A model generated the notes under the pieces. The model did no database searches, had not been told where the DNA came from, and saw only the letters and a program-made list of their open reading frames with translations. Both the position numbers and the translations under genes were made by a program. From positions 1 through 64,000 of the forward strand of contig UBTY01000015.1 in NCBI GenBank assembly GCA_900468535.1: a stretch of DNA of 64,000 nucleotides. Reading direction: 5' to 3'. Source of the stretch: Hyphomicrobiales bacterium (GTDB lineage: Bacteria; Pseudomonadota; Alphaproteobacteria; Rhizobiales; Rhizobiaceae). Positions within the stretch are counted from its first letter, which is position 1; each line of letters opens with the position of its first letter. This document shows positions 29,269 to 37,629 of the stretch, in pieces.

Positions 29269-29955
29269 ATGGATCAAGGCAACCAAACCCCGACCCGGGT
29301 CCTAGTCGTCGATGTCGGCGGCTCGAACATCAAGATTTACGCTCCGGGGGTGGACGAACGAAAGATGAAGTCGGGTCCTGATTTTTCGTCTCACGATGCG
29401 GTCAAGGCCATACACGAACTGGCCTCGGGCATCGAATTCGATGTCGTGTCGATCGGCTACCCTGGGCCGGTTCGCGACAATCGTCCCGCGGGTGAGCCAG
29501 CCAACCTTGGGCAAGGATGGGATCGGTTTGATTTCACCGCGGCTATCGGAAAACCCGCGAAAATCGTCAACGACGCGCTGATGCAGGCGATAGGAAGCTA
29601 TGAGGGCGGACGGCTGCTTTTTCTTGGGCTCGGGACCGGGCTTGGATCGGCTATGGTCATTGCCAATGTGGCGCACCCCCTCGAGTTGGCACATCTGCCC
29701 TACAGGAAGGATGGGACATTCGAGGACTATGTCGGAAAGCGAGGCTTCAAGGCCAATGGTCCGAAGAAATGGAAGAAAGACGTCTTCGACGTCGTTGCTC
29801 GCCTGAACGCGGCGCTGCTGCCGGACTATATCGTCATTGGCGGAGGCCAGGTCGAAAAGCTCGACGAACTGCCCGACGGCTGCCGTCGCGGCGACAACCG
29901 TCTTGCCTTCCAGGGCGGGTTGCGACTTTGGCAGAACGCACAGCTTGTGCTCTAA
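29269..29955 (+). CDS. ROK-family sugar kinase-like protein (polyphosphate glucokinase type)
   Basis: This 228-residue protein has the phosphate-1 motif DVGGSNIK near residue 16, the catalytic-base type stretch KIVNDALMQAIG near 98, and FLGLGTGLGSAMV as phosphate-2, which together mark a ROK kinase. ELAHLPYRKDGTFEDYVGKRG resembles the sugar-binding and following segments of polyphosphate glucokinases. The zinc-binding CxCGxxGC motif of many ROK repressors is absent and there is no DNA-binding domain. It is short but appears complete, and it is convergent with the flavoprotein gene. Glucose phosphorylation with ATP or polyphosphate is the best guess. Confidence 0.78.
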   Translation: MDQGNQTPTRVLVVDVGGSNIKIYAPGVDERKMKSGPDFSSHDAVKAIHELASGIEFDVVSIGYPGPVRDNRPAGEPANLGQGWDRFDFTAAIGKPAKIVNDALMQAIGSYEGGRLLFLGLGTGLGSAMVIANVAHPLELAHLPYRKDGTFEDYVGKRGFKANGPKKWKKDVFDVVARLNAALLPDYIVIGGGQVEKLDELPDGCRRGDNRLAFQGGLRLWQNAQLVL

Positions 29956-29981
29956 CCGTCAACGTCGTCTCCCGGACAAAA

Positions 29982-32018
29982 CTACAGATCCTTGGCGAGC
30001 CTCAGCCCGTCATAAATGGCCGCGTGTGTGTTTCGTGCCGCGACGGCATCTCCGATACGAAACAGCTGGAACTTCCCGTCACTATTCCGGACGACTGACT
30101 GCGGGATTCCGGCGATGAGTTCGTCATACGAAGTCTCCCCAAGATTGCTCGAGAGAGGCTTCAGGTCGAAATAGAGTTCGTCGAGCGGGATCGTGCCGTG
30201 ATTGACGACGATCTGATCGAAGGCCCGCTCCTTCTCCACGCCACCATAGTCACTCCCGATGCGCGCGACGATCTGGTTGCCTTTTCGCTCGGCAGAGAGA
30301 AGGCGGAAGGTGACGGTGAACGTCGCGTCGAGCCTTTGAAGCGACCGCATATAGGGCACGAGGTTCATTGCCATCACCTCAGGCGCAAAGGATCGGTCTG
30401 GCGTCATGATCTCGACCTTGGCGCCCGTCTTCGCGATGAACTCCGCGGCCTGCAATCCGGCATTGTCGCCGGCGTCGTCAAAGATCAGCACGTTGGAGCC
30501 GGGCTTTACGTCGCCAGAAATGATGTCCCATGAGGAGACGACGAGATCATTTCCCGCTGTCAGCACATCGGTATGCGGCAGGCCTCCGGTCGCGATGATG
30601 ACGACATCCGGGTTCTCCGCGGTGATGGTGTCGGCCTCGGCCCATGTGTTGAAATGGAAGGTCACGCCACGTTTCTCGCACTGGCTCATGCGCCAGTCGA
30701 TGATGCTGATCATTTCGCGCCGGCGCTCGCTTTGCGCCGTCAGCCTGATCTGACCACCGGGATTGCTGGCGGCTTCGAAGACAACGACCTCGTGGCCGCG
30801 CTCGGCGGCGACGCGTGCTGCTTCGAGACCTGCCGGCCCCGCCCCCACGATGACGACCTTCCTGCGTACCGGTGCTGGCGGGACGACATGAGGCATCGTC
30901 TCTTCGCGACCGGTGGCCGCATTGTGGATACAGAACGCCAGCCCTCCCTGGTAAATGCGATCAAGACAGTAGTTGGCGCCGACGCACGGCCTGATGTCGT
31001 CTTCGCGCTTCTCCATAATCTTGCGCACGATATGGGGATCGGTCATGTGGGCCCGAGTCATGCCGATCATGTCGACCTTTCCGGAAGCGATTGCATGCCT
31101 TGCTGTCGCAACGTCCTGGATCTTGGCTGCATGAAACGTCGGGAATTGCGTGGCGGCGCGAATCTCGCCAGCAAAGTCCAGATGTGGAGCGCTTGCCATG
31201 CCCTGGATCGGAATGACATCGGTCAGGCCCGGATCGGTATCGATATGGCCTCTGATCACATTCAGGTAGTCGATCAGGCCACTCTCCTTGAGGCGGCGCG
31301 ATATCTCCAGTCCGTCGGCCTTGTCGGTTCCGCCAGCGAGCCGCTCGTCGGCGGTGTAGCGTACGCCCAGGATGAAATCGTCACCGACCCGTTTTCGCAT
31401 CTCCCGGAAAACGTCAAGACAGAAGCGCAGGCGGTTTTCGAGCGATCCGCCATACGGCCCGTCGAGCTCATTGGTGAGCGGTGAACTGAACTGGTCGATC
31501 AGATGGCCATAGGCCTCGAGTTCAACCCCGTCCATGCCTCCCGCCTTCATGCGCTCCGCGGCATCAGCAAAATCCTTGATGATCCGCTCGATATCCCAAT
31601 CCTCGATCTTCTTCGGGAAGGCGCGATGGGCCGCCTCGCGCTGATGGGACGGCGCCAGCACCGGCAGCCAGTCCCCCTTGTCCCAACGTGTGCGACGGCC
31701 GAGGTGCGTCAGCTGGATCATGATTGCCGCACCCTCCTCGTGGACGGCATCCGTCATCTGCCGAATCCACGGCACGATCTCATCCTTGTAGGCAAGGAGG
31801 TTGTTGAACACCGGAGGACTGTCACGCGACACAGCCGCCGATCCTGCCGTCATCGTCAGTGCTACACCACCCTTAGCTCGCTCCACCGTATAGGCCCGAT
31901 ACCGTTCCTTCGGCATTCCATCCTCTGGATAGGCAGGTTCGTGCGAGGTGACGATGATGCGGTTGCGCAATGTGAGATGCTTGAGCTGATAAGGCTGCAG
32001 CAGTGGATCGTTCGACAT
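29982..32018 (-). CDS. FMN/FAD-dependent demethylase, N-methylproline demethylase-like (old yellow enzyme fusion)
   Basis: The 678-residue protein joins an N-terminal OYE-type TIM barrel (residues 1-370) to a C-terminal FAD/NAD-binding domain that starts at VVIVGAGPAGLEAA near 389, as in trimethylamine dehydrogenase and 2,4-dienoyl-CoA reductase. Rhizobial members act in stachydrine breakdown as N-methylproline demethylases, the most likely role here. The iron-sulfur segment has Cys345, Cys351 and Cys363, but the position of the fourth ligand is Ala348. It is divergent from a TetR-type regulator, with a large inverted repeat between, and convergent with the ROK kinase gene. Other stachydrine genes are not seen nearby, so a different N-methyl substrate is possible. 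Confidence 0.82.
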   Translation of the reverse strand: MSNDPLLQPYQLKHLTLRNRIIVTSHEPAYPEDGMPKERYRAYTVERAKGGVALTMTAGSAAVSRDSPPVFNNLLAYKDEIVPWIRQMTDAVHEEGAAIMIQLTHLGRRTRWDKGDWLPVLAPSHQREAAHRAFPKKIEDWDIERIIKDFADAAERMKAGGMDGVELEAYGHLIDQFSSPLTNELDGPYGGSLENRLRFCLDVFREMRKRVGDDFILGVRYTADERLAGGTDKADGLEISRRLKESGLIDYLNVIRGHIDTDPGLTDVIPIQGMASAPHLDFAGEIRAATQFPTFHAAKIQDVATARHAIASGKVDMIGMTRAHMTDPHIVRKIMEKREDDIRPCVGANYCLDRIYQGGLAFCIHNAATGREETMPHVVPPAPVRRKVVIVGAGPAGLEAARVAAERGHEVVVFEAASNPGGQIRLTAQSERRREMISIIDWRMSQCEKRGVTFHFNTWAEADTITAENPDVVIIATGGLPHTDVLTAGNDLVVSSWDIISGDVKPGSNVLIFDDAGDNAGLQAAEFIAKTGAKVEIMTPDRSFAPEVMAMNLVPYMRSLQRLDATFTVTFRLLSAERKGNQIVARIGSDYGGVEKERAFDQIVVNHGTIPLDELYFDLKPLSSNLGETSYDELIAGIPQSVVRNSDGKFQLFRIGDAVAARNTHAAIYDGLRLAKDL

Positions 32019-32057
32019 GGCGGTGCTCCAGTTGGACCGCTCAGAACGCTACGGTCG

Positions 32058-32098
32058 AATGTACACATGTGTCAATATCGAAAACACCTGTGTACATT
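32058..32098. promoter_or_regulatory. Large inverted repeat, probable TetR operator
   Basis: Arms at 32058-32072 and 32084-32098 are inverted copies over 15 bases with one mismatch (AATGTACACATGTGT against ACACCTGTGTACATT), separated by 11 bases. It sits centrally in the 120-base gap between the flavoprotein gene and the TetR gene, where it could control both. Confidence 0.75.
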
Positions 32099-32138
32099 TC
32101 CATTGTCGCGGCCCCGCGAATTTGCTAGAAACCCGGCA

Positions 32139-32777
32139 ATGGAACAGGTGTTGAATGAAAGTGGATGGCGGGGATCGCAGGAAGCCTGGCTCGAGGCGGC
32201 CTACGCATCGCTTATCGAGGCGGGAGTGGATTCGGTAAAGATCCTGCCCCTCGCCAAGAAACTTAATCTATCGCGCACCAGTTTCTACTGGTTCTTCAAG
32301 GATCGGGAGGAACTGCTCGCCGCACTGGTCGCCCGGTGGCGCGACAAGAATACGGGGAGCCTTGTCAGGCAGTCCGAGGCCTACGCGGAATCGCTCGCAG
32401 AGGCGATGCTGAACGTCTTCGACTGCTGGCTCGACAACAGTCTTTTCGACAGCCAGTTCGAATTCGCGATCCGAAGCTGGGCTTTGCAATCGGAGGAGAT
32501 TCTCGCCGAGGTACAGCAGGCAGATCGGAGCAGAATGGACGCTCTGACACGCATGTTCATGCGCTTCGGAATGACTGAAGATTCGGCCGACGTGCGCGCC
32601 CGCACGACCTACCTGGTTCAGATCGGTTACATTTCGATGCAGTCGATTGAGGACATTGCGGTTCGTATGAAACGGATACCGCAATACATCGCGATCTACA
32701 CCGGCCAGACACCACAGGAGCGTGAACTTGACCGCTTCTATGCAAGATTTGGATACCGGCCGACAGGCGAAGGCTAA
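32139..32777 (+). CDS. TetR-family transcriptional regulator
   Basis: This 212-residue regulator has a TetR-type helix-turn-helix near the N-terminus (LPLAKKLNLSRTSFYWFFKDREELLAAL) and a helical ligand-binding domain. The ATG at 32139 gives the standard TetR length; the longer frame upstream crosses the divergent gene and is not real. It probably represses the flavoprotein gene through the inverted repeat in the shared gap. A pair of hairpins follows the stop. The ligand is likely the substrate or product of the flavoprotein. Confidence 0.9.
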   Translation: MEQVLNESGWRGSQEAWLEAAYASLIEAGVDSVKILPLAKKLNLSRTSFYWFFKDREELLAALVARWRDKNTGSLVRQSEAYAESLAEAMLNVFDCWLDNSLFDSQFEFAIRSWALQSEEILAEVQQADRSRMDALTRMFMRFGMTEDSADVRARTTYLVQIGYISMQSIEDIAVRMKRIPQYIAIYTGQTPQERELDRFYARFGYRPTGEG

Positions 32778-32803
32778 CGCCTCGAGCCCGGCGCTAACGA
32801 GGC

Positions 32804-32826
32804 GGGAGCGCCCGTTCGGCGCTCCC
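32804..32826. terminator. Strong hairpin between the TetR gene and the fuconate operon
   Basis: A perfect 9-bp stem (32804-32812 with 32818-32826) with a 5-base loop lies between the two convergent genes. An alternative stem, GCCTCG near 32780 with CGAGGC near 32798, overlaps its left side. No long T tract follows, so a shared terminator is probable but not proven. Confidence 0.55.
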
Positions 32827-32840
32827 AGGATTTACCAATC

Positions 32841-34118
32841 CTAGCCGTGGAAAGTGTATTGCTTGATCGACTCCGGCTTCATCTCGATCGAGAAACCCGG
32901 CATAGCGGGCGGCATATAGGCGGCGTTCTCGATCCGGCAGGGATCAAGGAAGTGCTCGTGCAGATGATCGACGTACTCGATCACGCGGCCTTCCTTTGTG
33001 CCTGAGACGGCGAGGTAGTCGATCATGGAGAGATGCTGAACGTACTCGCACAAGCCCACCCCGCCGGCATGCGGCCAGACCGCCAGCTCATATTTCGCCG
33101 CCATCAGCAACACCGCCAGTACCTCGTTCAAGCCGCCCATGCGGCATGAATCGATCTGCACGATGTCGATCGCGCCGCCGGCGATCATCTGCTTGAAGAT
33201 GATCCGGTTCTGGCACATTTCGCCCGTCGCGACCTTAACCGGATGAACCGCCTGACGGATCGCCTTGTGGCCGGCGATATCGTCCGGGCTGGTCGGCTCC
33301 TCGATGAAATAGGGCTTGTAAGGCTTAAGTTCCTTGACCCAGTCGATCGCCTGACCGACGTCCCAAACCTGGTTGGCGTCGATCATCAGGAAGCGGTCGT
33401 CGCCGATCTCCTCACGCGCAATGCGCAGACGGCGCTTGTCATCTTCAAGGTCGCGGCCGACCTTCATCTTGATATGGGTGAACCCTGCGTCGACGGCCTC
33501 GCGGCAAAGGCGACGCAGTTTCTCGTCGTCATAGCCTAGCCAACCGGCAGAGGTCGTGTAGCAAGCATACCCCTCCTTCTCGAGCGTGGCGATGCGCTCG
33601 GCTTTTCCGACTTCCGCCTTCTTCAGGATGGCGAGAGCTTCCTCCGGCGTCAGAGCATCCGTCAGATAGCGGAAATCGACTATGGAGAGGATTTCCTCGG
33701 CGGTCATGTCCGCGACCAGACGCCAGACCGGCTTGCCGGCCTGTTTGGCCATGATATCCCAGACCGCGTTGACCACCGCGCCGGTTGCGAGATGCATCGC
33801 TCCCTTGTCAGGTCCGATCCAGCGCAGCTGGCTGTCGCTCGTGACATGCCGCCAGAAGCGGCCGGGATTGTCGCGGATCCATTCCAGATCGAGCCCGACC
33901 ACCAAGTGCTTCATCGCATCGATAGCGGCGCAGCAGATTTCGTTGCCGCGGCCGATCGTGAAGGTAAGACCGTGCCCCTCCAACCCCGGCTGATCTGTCT
34001 CGAGGACGACGTAGGCAGCAGAATAGTCGGGATCCGGATTCATCGCGTCGGAACCGTCAAGGCTCTGCGACGTGGGAAAACGCAGGTCGATCGAACGCAG
34101 GCTGGTGATCTTCGTCAT
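32841..34118 (-). CDS. fucD: L-fuconate dehydratase
   Basis: This 425-residue enolase-superfamily enzyme dehydrates L-fuconate to 2-keto-3-deoxy-L-fuconate. The diagnostic KxK pair is in THIKMKVGRD, the metal ligands are in MIDANQVWD, FIEEPTSPDD and ATGEMCQNR, and the general-acid His is in VWPHAGGVGL. Length and the N-terminal DLRFPTSQSLDGSDAMNPDPDYS segment agree with L-fuconate dehydratases. It is the last gene of the large operon and lies 24 bases after the hydrolase for the pathway end product. Confidence 0.92.
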   Translation of the reverse strand: MTKITSLRSIDLRFPTSQSLDGSDAMNPDPDYSAAYVVLETDQPGLEGHGLTFTIGRGNEICCAAIDAMKHLVVGLDLEWIRDNPGRFWRHVTSDSQLRWIGPDKGAMHLATGAVVNAVWDIMAKQAGKPVWRLVADMTAEEILSIVDFRYLTDALTPEEALAILKKAEVGKAERIATLEKEGYACYTTSAGWLGYDDEKLRRLCREAVDAGFTHIKMKVGRDLEDDKRRLRIAREEIGDDRFLMIDANQVWDVGQAIDWVKELKPYKPYFIEEPTSPDDIAGHKAIRQAVHPVKVATGEMCQNRIIFKQMIAGGAIDIVQIDSCRMGGLNEVLAVLLMAAKYELAVWPHAGGVGLCEYVQHLSMIDYLAVSGTKEGRVIEYVDHLHEHFLDPCRIENAAYMPPAMPGFSIEMKPESIKQYTFHG

Positions 34119-34142
34119 GACAGTGCTCTTCTATGGTTGGTA

Positions 34143-34985
34143 TCAGGCGTCGGCGCGGAAGGTCTGCTTCTGCGAGCCTAGCCCTTCGATGCCGAGTTCA
34201 ACGACATCGCCGGCTTTCAGGTAGCGCGGTGGTTTCATACCCATACCGACGCCCGGAGGCGTGCCGGTGGAAATGATGTCGCCCGGGTGCAGTGACATAA
34301 ACTGCGAGAGATAGGAGACGAGGAACGCGACGCCGTAGACCATGGTCGCCGAGCTGCCATCCTGCATCTTCTGTCCGTTGACAGTCAGCCACATGGAAAG
34401 CGCCTGGGGATCGGGGACCTCGTCTTTCGTGACGAGCCAGGGACCGACTGGTCCGAAGGTGTCGCAGGACTTGCCCTTGGTCCATTGGCCGGCGCGCTCC
34501 GTCTGAAAGGCGCGCTCCGAGACGTCGTGAGAGACGCAGTAGCCGGCAACATAATCGAGCGCTTCCGCTTCGCTCACATATTTGGCAGTCTTGCCGATAA
34601 CAACGCCGAGTTCGACTTCCCAATCGGTCTTTTCGGAGCCTCGCGGGATCAACACGTCATCGTTCGGGCCGCAAAGTGCGGACGTGGCCTTCATGAAGAT
34701 CACCGGCTCCGGCGGAACGGCCATGCCGCTCTCAGCGGCGTGATCGGAGTAGTTTAAGCCAATGCAGATGAACTTGCCCGTACCGGCAACGCAGGCCCCT
34801 ATCCTGTCAGCTGCAAGTTCGGGAAGAGAGGCCGGATCGAGGGCAGCGATCCTGGCCAAGCCTTCCTGCGAGATCGCAGAACCGCCGACATCAGTGATAT
34901 GGGCTGAGAGATCGCGGATCTTGCCGCCCTTGTCGAGAAGTGCGGGCTTCTCCTGGCCGATCGGGCCGACGCGCATCAGTTTCAT
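34143..34985 (-). CDS. 2,4-diketo-3-deoxy-L-fuconate hydrolase (fumarylacetoacetase family)
   Basis: The 280-residue protein is a fumarylacetoacetate-hydrolase-family enzyme. Metal ligands lie in DWEVELGVVIG (two glutamates) and in SHDVSERAFQ (aspartate). In the non-phosphorylating L-fucose/L-rhamnose route this type hydrolyses the 2,4-diketo-3-deoxy acid to pyruvate and L-lactate. Many homologues are annotated as ureidoglycolate lyase, which is unlikely here given the adjacent fuconate dehydratase and ketodeoxyfuconate dehydrogenase. Stop-to-start spacing in the operon is short on both sides. Confidence 0.88.
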   Translation of the reverse strand: MKLMRVGPIGQEKPALLDKGGKIRDLSAHITDVGGSAISQEGLARIAALDPASLPELAADRIGACVAGTGKFICIGLNYSDHAAESGMAVPPEPVIFMKATSALCGPNDDVLIPRGSEKTDWEVELGVVIGKTAKYVSEAEALDYVAGYCVSHDVSERAFQTERAGQWTKGKSCDTFGPVGPWLVTKDEVPDPQALSMWLTVNGQKMQDGSSATMVYGVAFLVSYLSQFMSLHPGDIISTGTPPGVGMGMKPPRYLKAGDVVELGIEGLGSQKQTFRADA

Positions 34986-35003
34986 GATTAGTCCTTTCCG
35001 TCG

Positions 35004-35738
35004 TCAGATGGTCCAGCCGCCGTCGATGGCATAGGCTTGGCCGGTCGTGTAGGAGGCGGTGGCGAGGTAGACCGCCAAGTCGGCGATTTCCTCAGGCGTA
35101 CCAATGCGGCCGATCGGCTGACGCGCCACAAACGCGCTGCGCGCGGCCTCGTAGTCTCCCTGCGCGCGCAGGCGATCCTGCAAGGAAGGGCTTTCCACCG
35201 TACCGGGGCAAATAGCGTTGCAGCGAATACCATGCCCCACGTAGTCGGCAGCGATGGACTTGGTCAGGCCAACGACCGCAGCCTTCGTGATCGTGTAAGC
35301 GGCCCGGTTCGGCACCCCTTTCACGCTCGAGGCGACCGATGCCATGTTGATGATGGCGCCATCCTTTCGCTCCAGCATGCCCGGCAGGACGGCGCGGATC
35401 GTCCGGACCATGGCCCGCACATTAAGGTCGAAGGCAAAATCTAGGTCAGCATCCGGCATTTCAAGAACCGTCCCGCTATGGACGATGCCGGCGCAGTTGA
35501 AGAGTACGTCAAACGGGCCGGTTTCGCTGACGACCGCGTTGACGGCCTCGCCGTTCAGCACATCCAGGCGGCGCACCGAGATGCCGGCCTCGCCTTCCAG
35601 GGTGGCTAAGGCGTCGGCATTGATGTCGGTCGCGACGACATTGGCGCCGGCCCCGGCGAAGGCCAGTGCGCTGGCGCGACCTATGCCCTGACCGGCGGCA
35701 GTGACGAGAACTCGCTTGTTTTCTAGGGAATGGGACAT
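35004..35738 (-). CDS. 2-keto-3-deoxy-L-fuconate dehydrogenase (SDR)
   Basis: This 244-residue SDR has TAAGQGIGRA as cofactor motif, the NAD-favouring Asp in VVATDINAD, FNCAGIV, the serine in INMASVASS and catalytic YTITK. It closely resembles 2-keto-3-deoxy-L-fuconate dehydrogenases, which oxidise the product of fuconate dehydratase to the 2,4-diketo acid with NAD+. It lies between a MaoC-like gene and the hydrolase that uses its product, so its position in the pathway order is convincing. Substrate assignment rests on this context. Confidence 0.88.
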   Translation of the reverse strand: MSHSLENKRVLVTAAGQGIGRASALAFAGAGANVVATDINADALATLEGEAGISVRRLDVLNGEAVNAVVSETGPFDVLFNCAGIVHSGTVLEMPDADLDFAFDLNVRAMVRTIRAVLPGMLERKDGAIINMASVASSVKGVPNRAAYTITKAAVVGLTKSIAADYVGHGIRCNAICPGTVESPSLQDRLRAQGDYEAARSAFVARQPIGRIGTPEEIADLAVYLATASYTTGQAYAIDGGWTI

Positions 35739-35762
35739 TCGTCGCCTCCTTCTCTACTTGTT

Positions 35763-36215
35763 TCAGGCGGCCTGAGGCCGGCGCTCGACGACGTAAATGT
35801 GGTCGGCGGCAAGCACGACCTCGTCCTTCTGGTTTATGACTTCGGTGCGTTCGACCACACGACCGTGGCCGGCCCGCTTCGGGTCGTCCTCCTTCGCGGT
35901 GATCGTCACGCGCGTGCGAATGGTGTCACCGATAAAAACCGGCCTCACGAAACGCATGCGGTCGTATCCGTAGGAAAAAGCCACCGGATTGATGACGCTC
36001 GCCGTCAGCCCGACTCCGATCGAGAAGACCATCGTCCCGTGGGCGATACGCTGGCCAAACGGCTGGGTCTTCATGAACTCGGCATCCATATGATGCGGAA
36101 AGAAATCCCCCGTATGACCGGCATGGACCACGAAGTCAGTCTCGGTGATCGTCCGGCCATTGGTTAGCCTGCCGGCACCGATTTCGTACTCTTCGAAATA
36201 TTTCGTCTGTTCCAT
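35763..36215 (-). CDS. MaoC-like hot-dog dehydratase
   Basis: The 150-residue protein is a MaoC/hydratase-2 type hot-dog domain. The catalytic Asp and His are in [16 protein letters not shown], and the following [14 protein letters not shown] is the conserved continuation. Family members hydrate enoyl-CoA or ACP esters or dehydrate 3-hydroxy acids. None of the known L-fucose steps needs such an enzyme, so its place in this sugar operon is unexplained; it could process a side product or a different imported sugar acid. It is co-directional and closely spaced with its neighbours. Confidence 0.85.
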   Translation of the reverse strand: MEQTKYFEEYEIGAGRLTNGRTITETDFVVHAGHTGDFFPHHMDAEFMKTQPFGQRIAHGTMVFSIGVGLTASVINPVAFSYGYDRMRFVRPVFIGDTIRTRVTITAKEDDPKRAGHGRVVERTEVINQKDEVVLAADHIYVVERRPQAA

Positions 36216-36227
36216 CGTCTGTAATCC

Positions 36228-37304
36228 TCAGAACGCGGGGCGCGTCGCGAGCGGCGTCGCCGGCTGGGCGCTCGACTCGTAGGCCGCCTCGACCAGAGCC
36301 ATCGTCATCCATGCATCCTCGACCGAGGATACGAGTTCGTCATCCTCGCCGGATGCAAATCTCTGCAGGTTTGCCATGCGTCCAACAAAGGCATCGGGAA
36401 ACCACGTCCCCTTCAGCGGCACGGCCACCCACTCTGAGCCGCCCTTCGGCTTGATCTCCAGGATGTCAGGCTCGCCATTCGGATAGTCGAGATTGACACC
36501 CAGCTGGACGTAGGCTGCTCCCTCCGTCCCGCAGATCCGGAAGTCGCATGCCTGGTGCCTGCGCCCGAAGGCGTGATCGTGATTGATGGAGACTGCACAC
36601 CTGACCCTGTCGCCATAATCGAGAATGGCCGTGGTGCGTGTCTGCGCCATCTTGTGGTTCGGGTGGCCGATCGATTTGGCGTGAACGCCCTTCGGATCTC
36701 CGAGAATCTGACGGATGGCGTCGAGATAGTGGATCGAATGCATTGCGATCTCGATGCGCTGCAGCCCTTCCAGAAAGGACCAAAGACCCCACGGCGTATC
36801 GAGCGCGAGGTGCACTTCGAAATCGACGACCTCACCCAGCATTCCCTTGGCGATGGCATCTTTCAGCGCCAGCAGCATCGGTGCGAAGCGCAGCTGGAAA
36901 TTGACGGCCGCCGTCAGGTTCTTTTCCCGGCAGATTTTCAGTATCTCGCTTGCGGCCGCGAGGTCCGAGCCCATCGGCTTTTGAATGAGCGCCGCGGCTC
37001 CATCAGGCAGCGCGGCAAGAACCGTGGCGTGCGCATTCGGCGGTGTCGCGAGATCGAAGACCGCATTCTCGACCGCAACCGCGTCCGCAATCGTCCGGAA
37101 TGCCGTCACACCCCATTTGTCCGCCAGTGCCCTCGCCTTCTCGTAGTCCGGGTCATAGAGACCGGCGATCGGCAAACCACCTTTGCGATAGGCGGGAAAG
37201 TGCGCATCGCCGACAATGGAGCCCGCGCCGAATGTGACGATCGGGCGTGGTTTCGAGGGTAGTGGCCAGGACTGAGCCAGGTTTTCGGGATTGAACTCAG
37301 CCAT
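36228..37304 (-). CDS. Gfo/Idh/MocA-family oxidoreductase
   Basis: This 358-residue NAD(P)-dependent oxidoreductase has a Rossmann fold opening VTFGAGSIVGDAHFPAY near residue 23, the IQKPMG motif in place of EKP, and the catalytic region EIAMHSIHYLDAIR. It may oxidise a sugar or sugar acid and is one of the two candidates for the first step, L-fucose dehydrogenase, in this cluster. The start at 37304 (MAEFNPENLAQ) is chosen because it overlaps the mutarotase stop by 8 bases; a longer frame would invade that gene further. The exact substrate is not known. Confidence 0.82.
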   Translation of the reverse strand: MAEFNPENLAQSWPLPSKPRPIVTFGAGSIVGDAHFPAYRKGGLPIAGLYDPDYEKARALADKWGVTAFRTIADAVAVENAVFDLATPPNAHATVLAALPDGAAALIQKPMGSDLAAASEILKICREKNLTAAVNFQLRFAPMLLALKDAIAKGMLGEVVDFEVHLALDTPWGLWSFLEGLQRIEIAMHSIHYLDAIRQILGDPKGVHAKSIGHPNHKMAQTRTTAILDYGDRVRCAVSINHDHAFGRRHQACDFRICGTEGAAYVQLGVNLDYPNGEPDILEIKPKGGSEWVAVPLKGTWFPDAFVGRMANLQRFASGEDDELVSSVEDAWMTMALVEAAYESSAQPATPLATRPAF

Positions 37305-37626
37305 GGAAGAACACTTCCTCCATGCCAGCCCACCATTCACCGGCCTTGCGGGTCGTGAGCGGATCCTGGCAAGGCATGCAGACCGTCCACCACTCCTGCG
37401 TCTTCGGGTCGGTAGCCATCTTGGCCATGTCGGCCTCGTAGTTGTCGCCGACGTAGTCGAAGACGGAGAACAGCAGGTTCTCGGGCTCCCTGAGGAAGAT
37501 CGAGTAGTTGCGGATGTTGCACGCGGAAATCATCGCCAGCACGTCGGGCCAGACGGCTGCATGCAGGCGCTTGTATTCCTCGATCTTCTCGGGCTTCAGC
37601 CCGATGACCATACCCATGCGCGTCAT
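37297..37626 (-). CDS. L-rhamnose mutarotase-family protein
   Basis: The 109-residue protein belongs to the L-rhamnose mutarotase (RhaM, DUF718) family, which interconverts alpha and beta anomers of 6-deoxy sugars. Conserved pieces are MVIGLKPEKIEEYKRLHAAVWPDVL, with the catalytic His in the middle, NIRNYSIFL, and the Trp-Trp pair in TQEWWTVCMPCQDPL. In this operon it likely acts on L-fucose or a related sugar before dehydrogenation. It is 3 bases from the mandelate-racemase-type gene and overlaps the next gene by 8 bases. Confidence 0.9.
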   Translation of the reverse strand: MTRMGMVIGLKPEKIEEYKRLHAAVWPDVLAMISACNIRNYSIFLREPENLLFSVFDYVGDNYEADMAKMATDPKTQEWWTVCMPCQDPLTTRKAGEWWAGMEEVFFHG

Positions 37627-37629
37627 GGC

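Noticed and set aside
31503..32138. A 212-residue N-terminal extension of the TetR gene
   Set aside because: It is antisense to the flavoprotein gene and spans the inverted-repeat operator; the TetR protein is complete without it.
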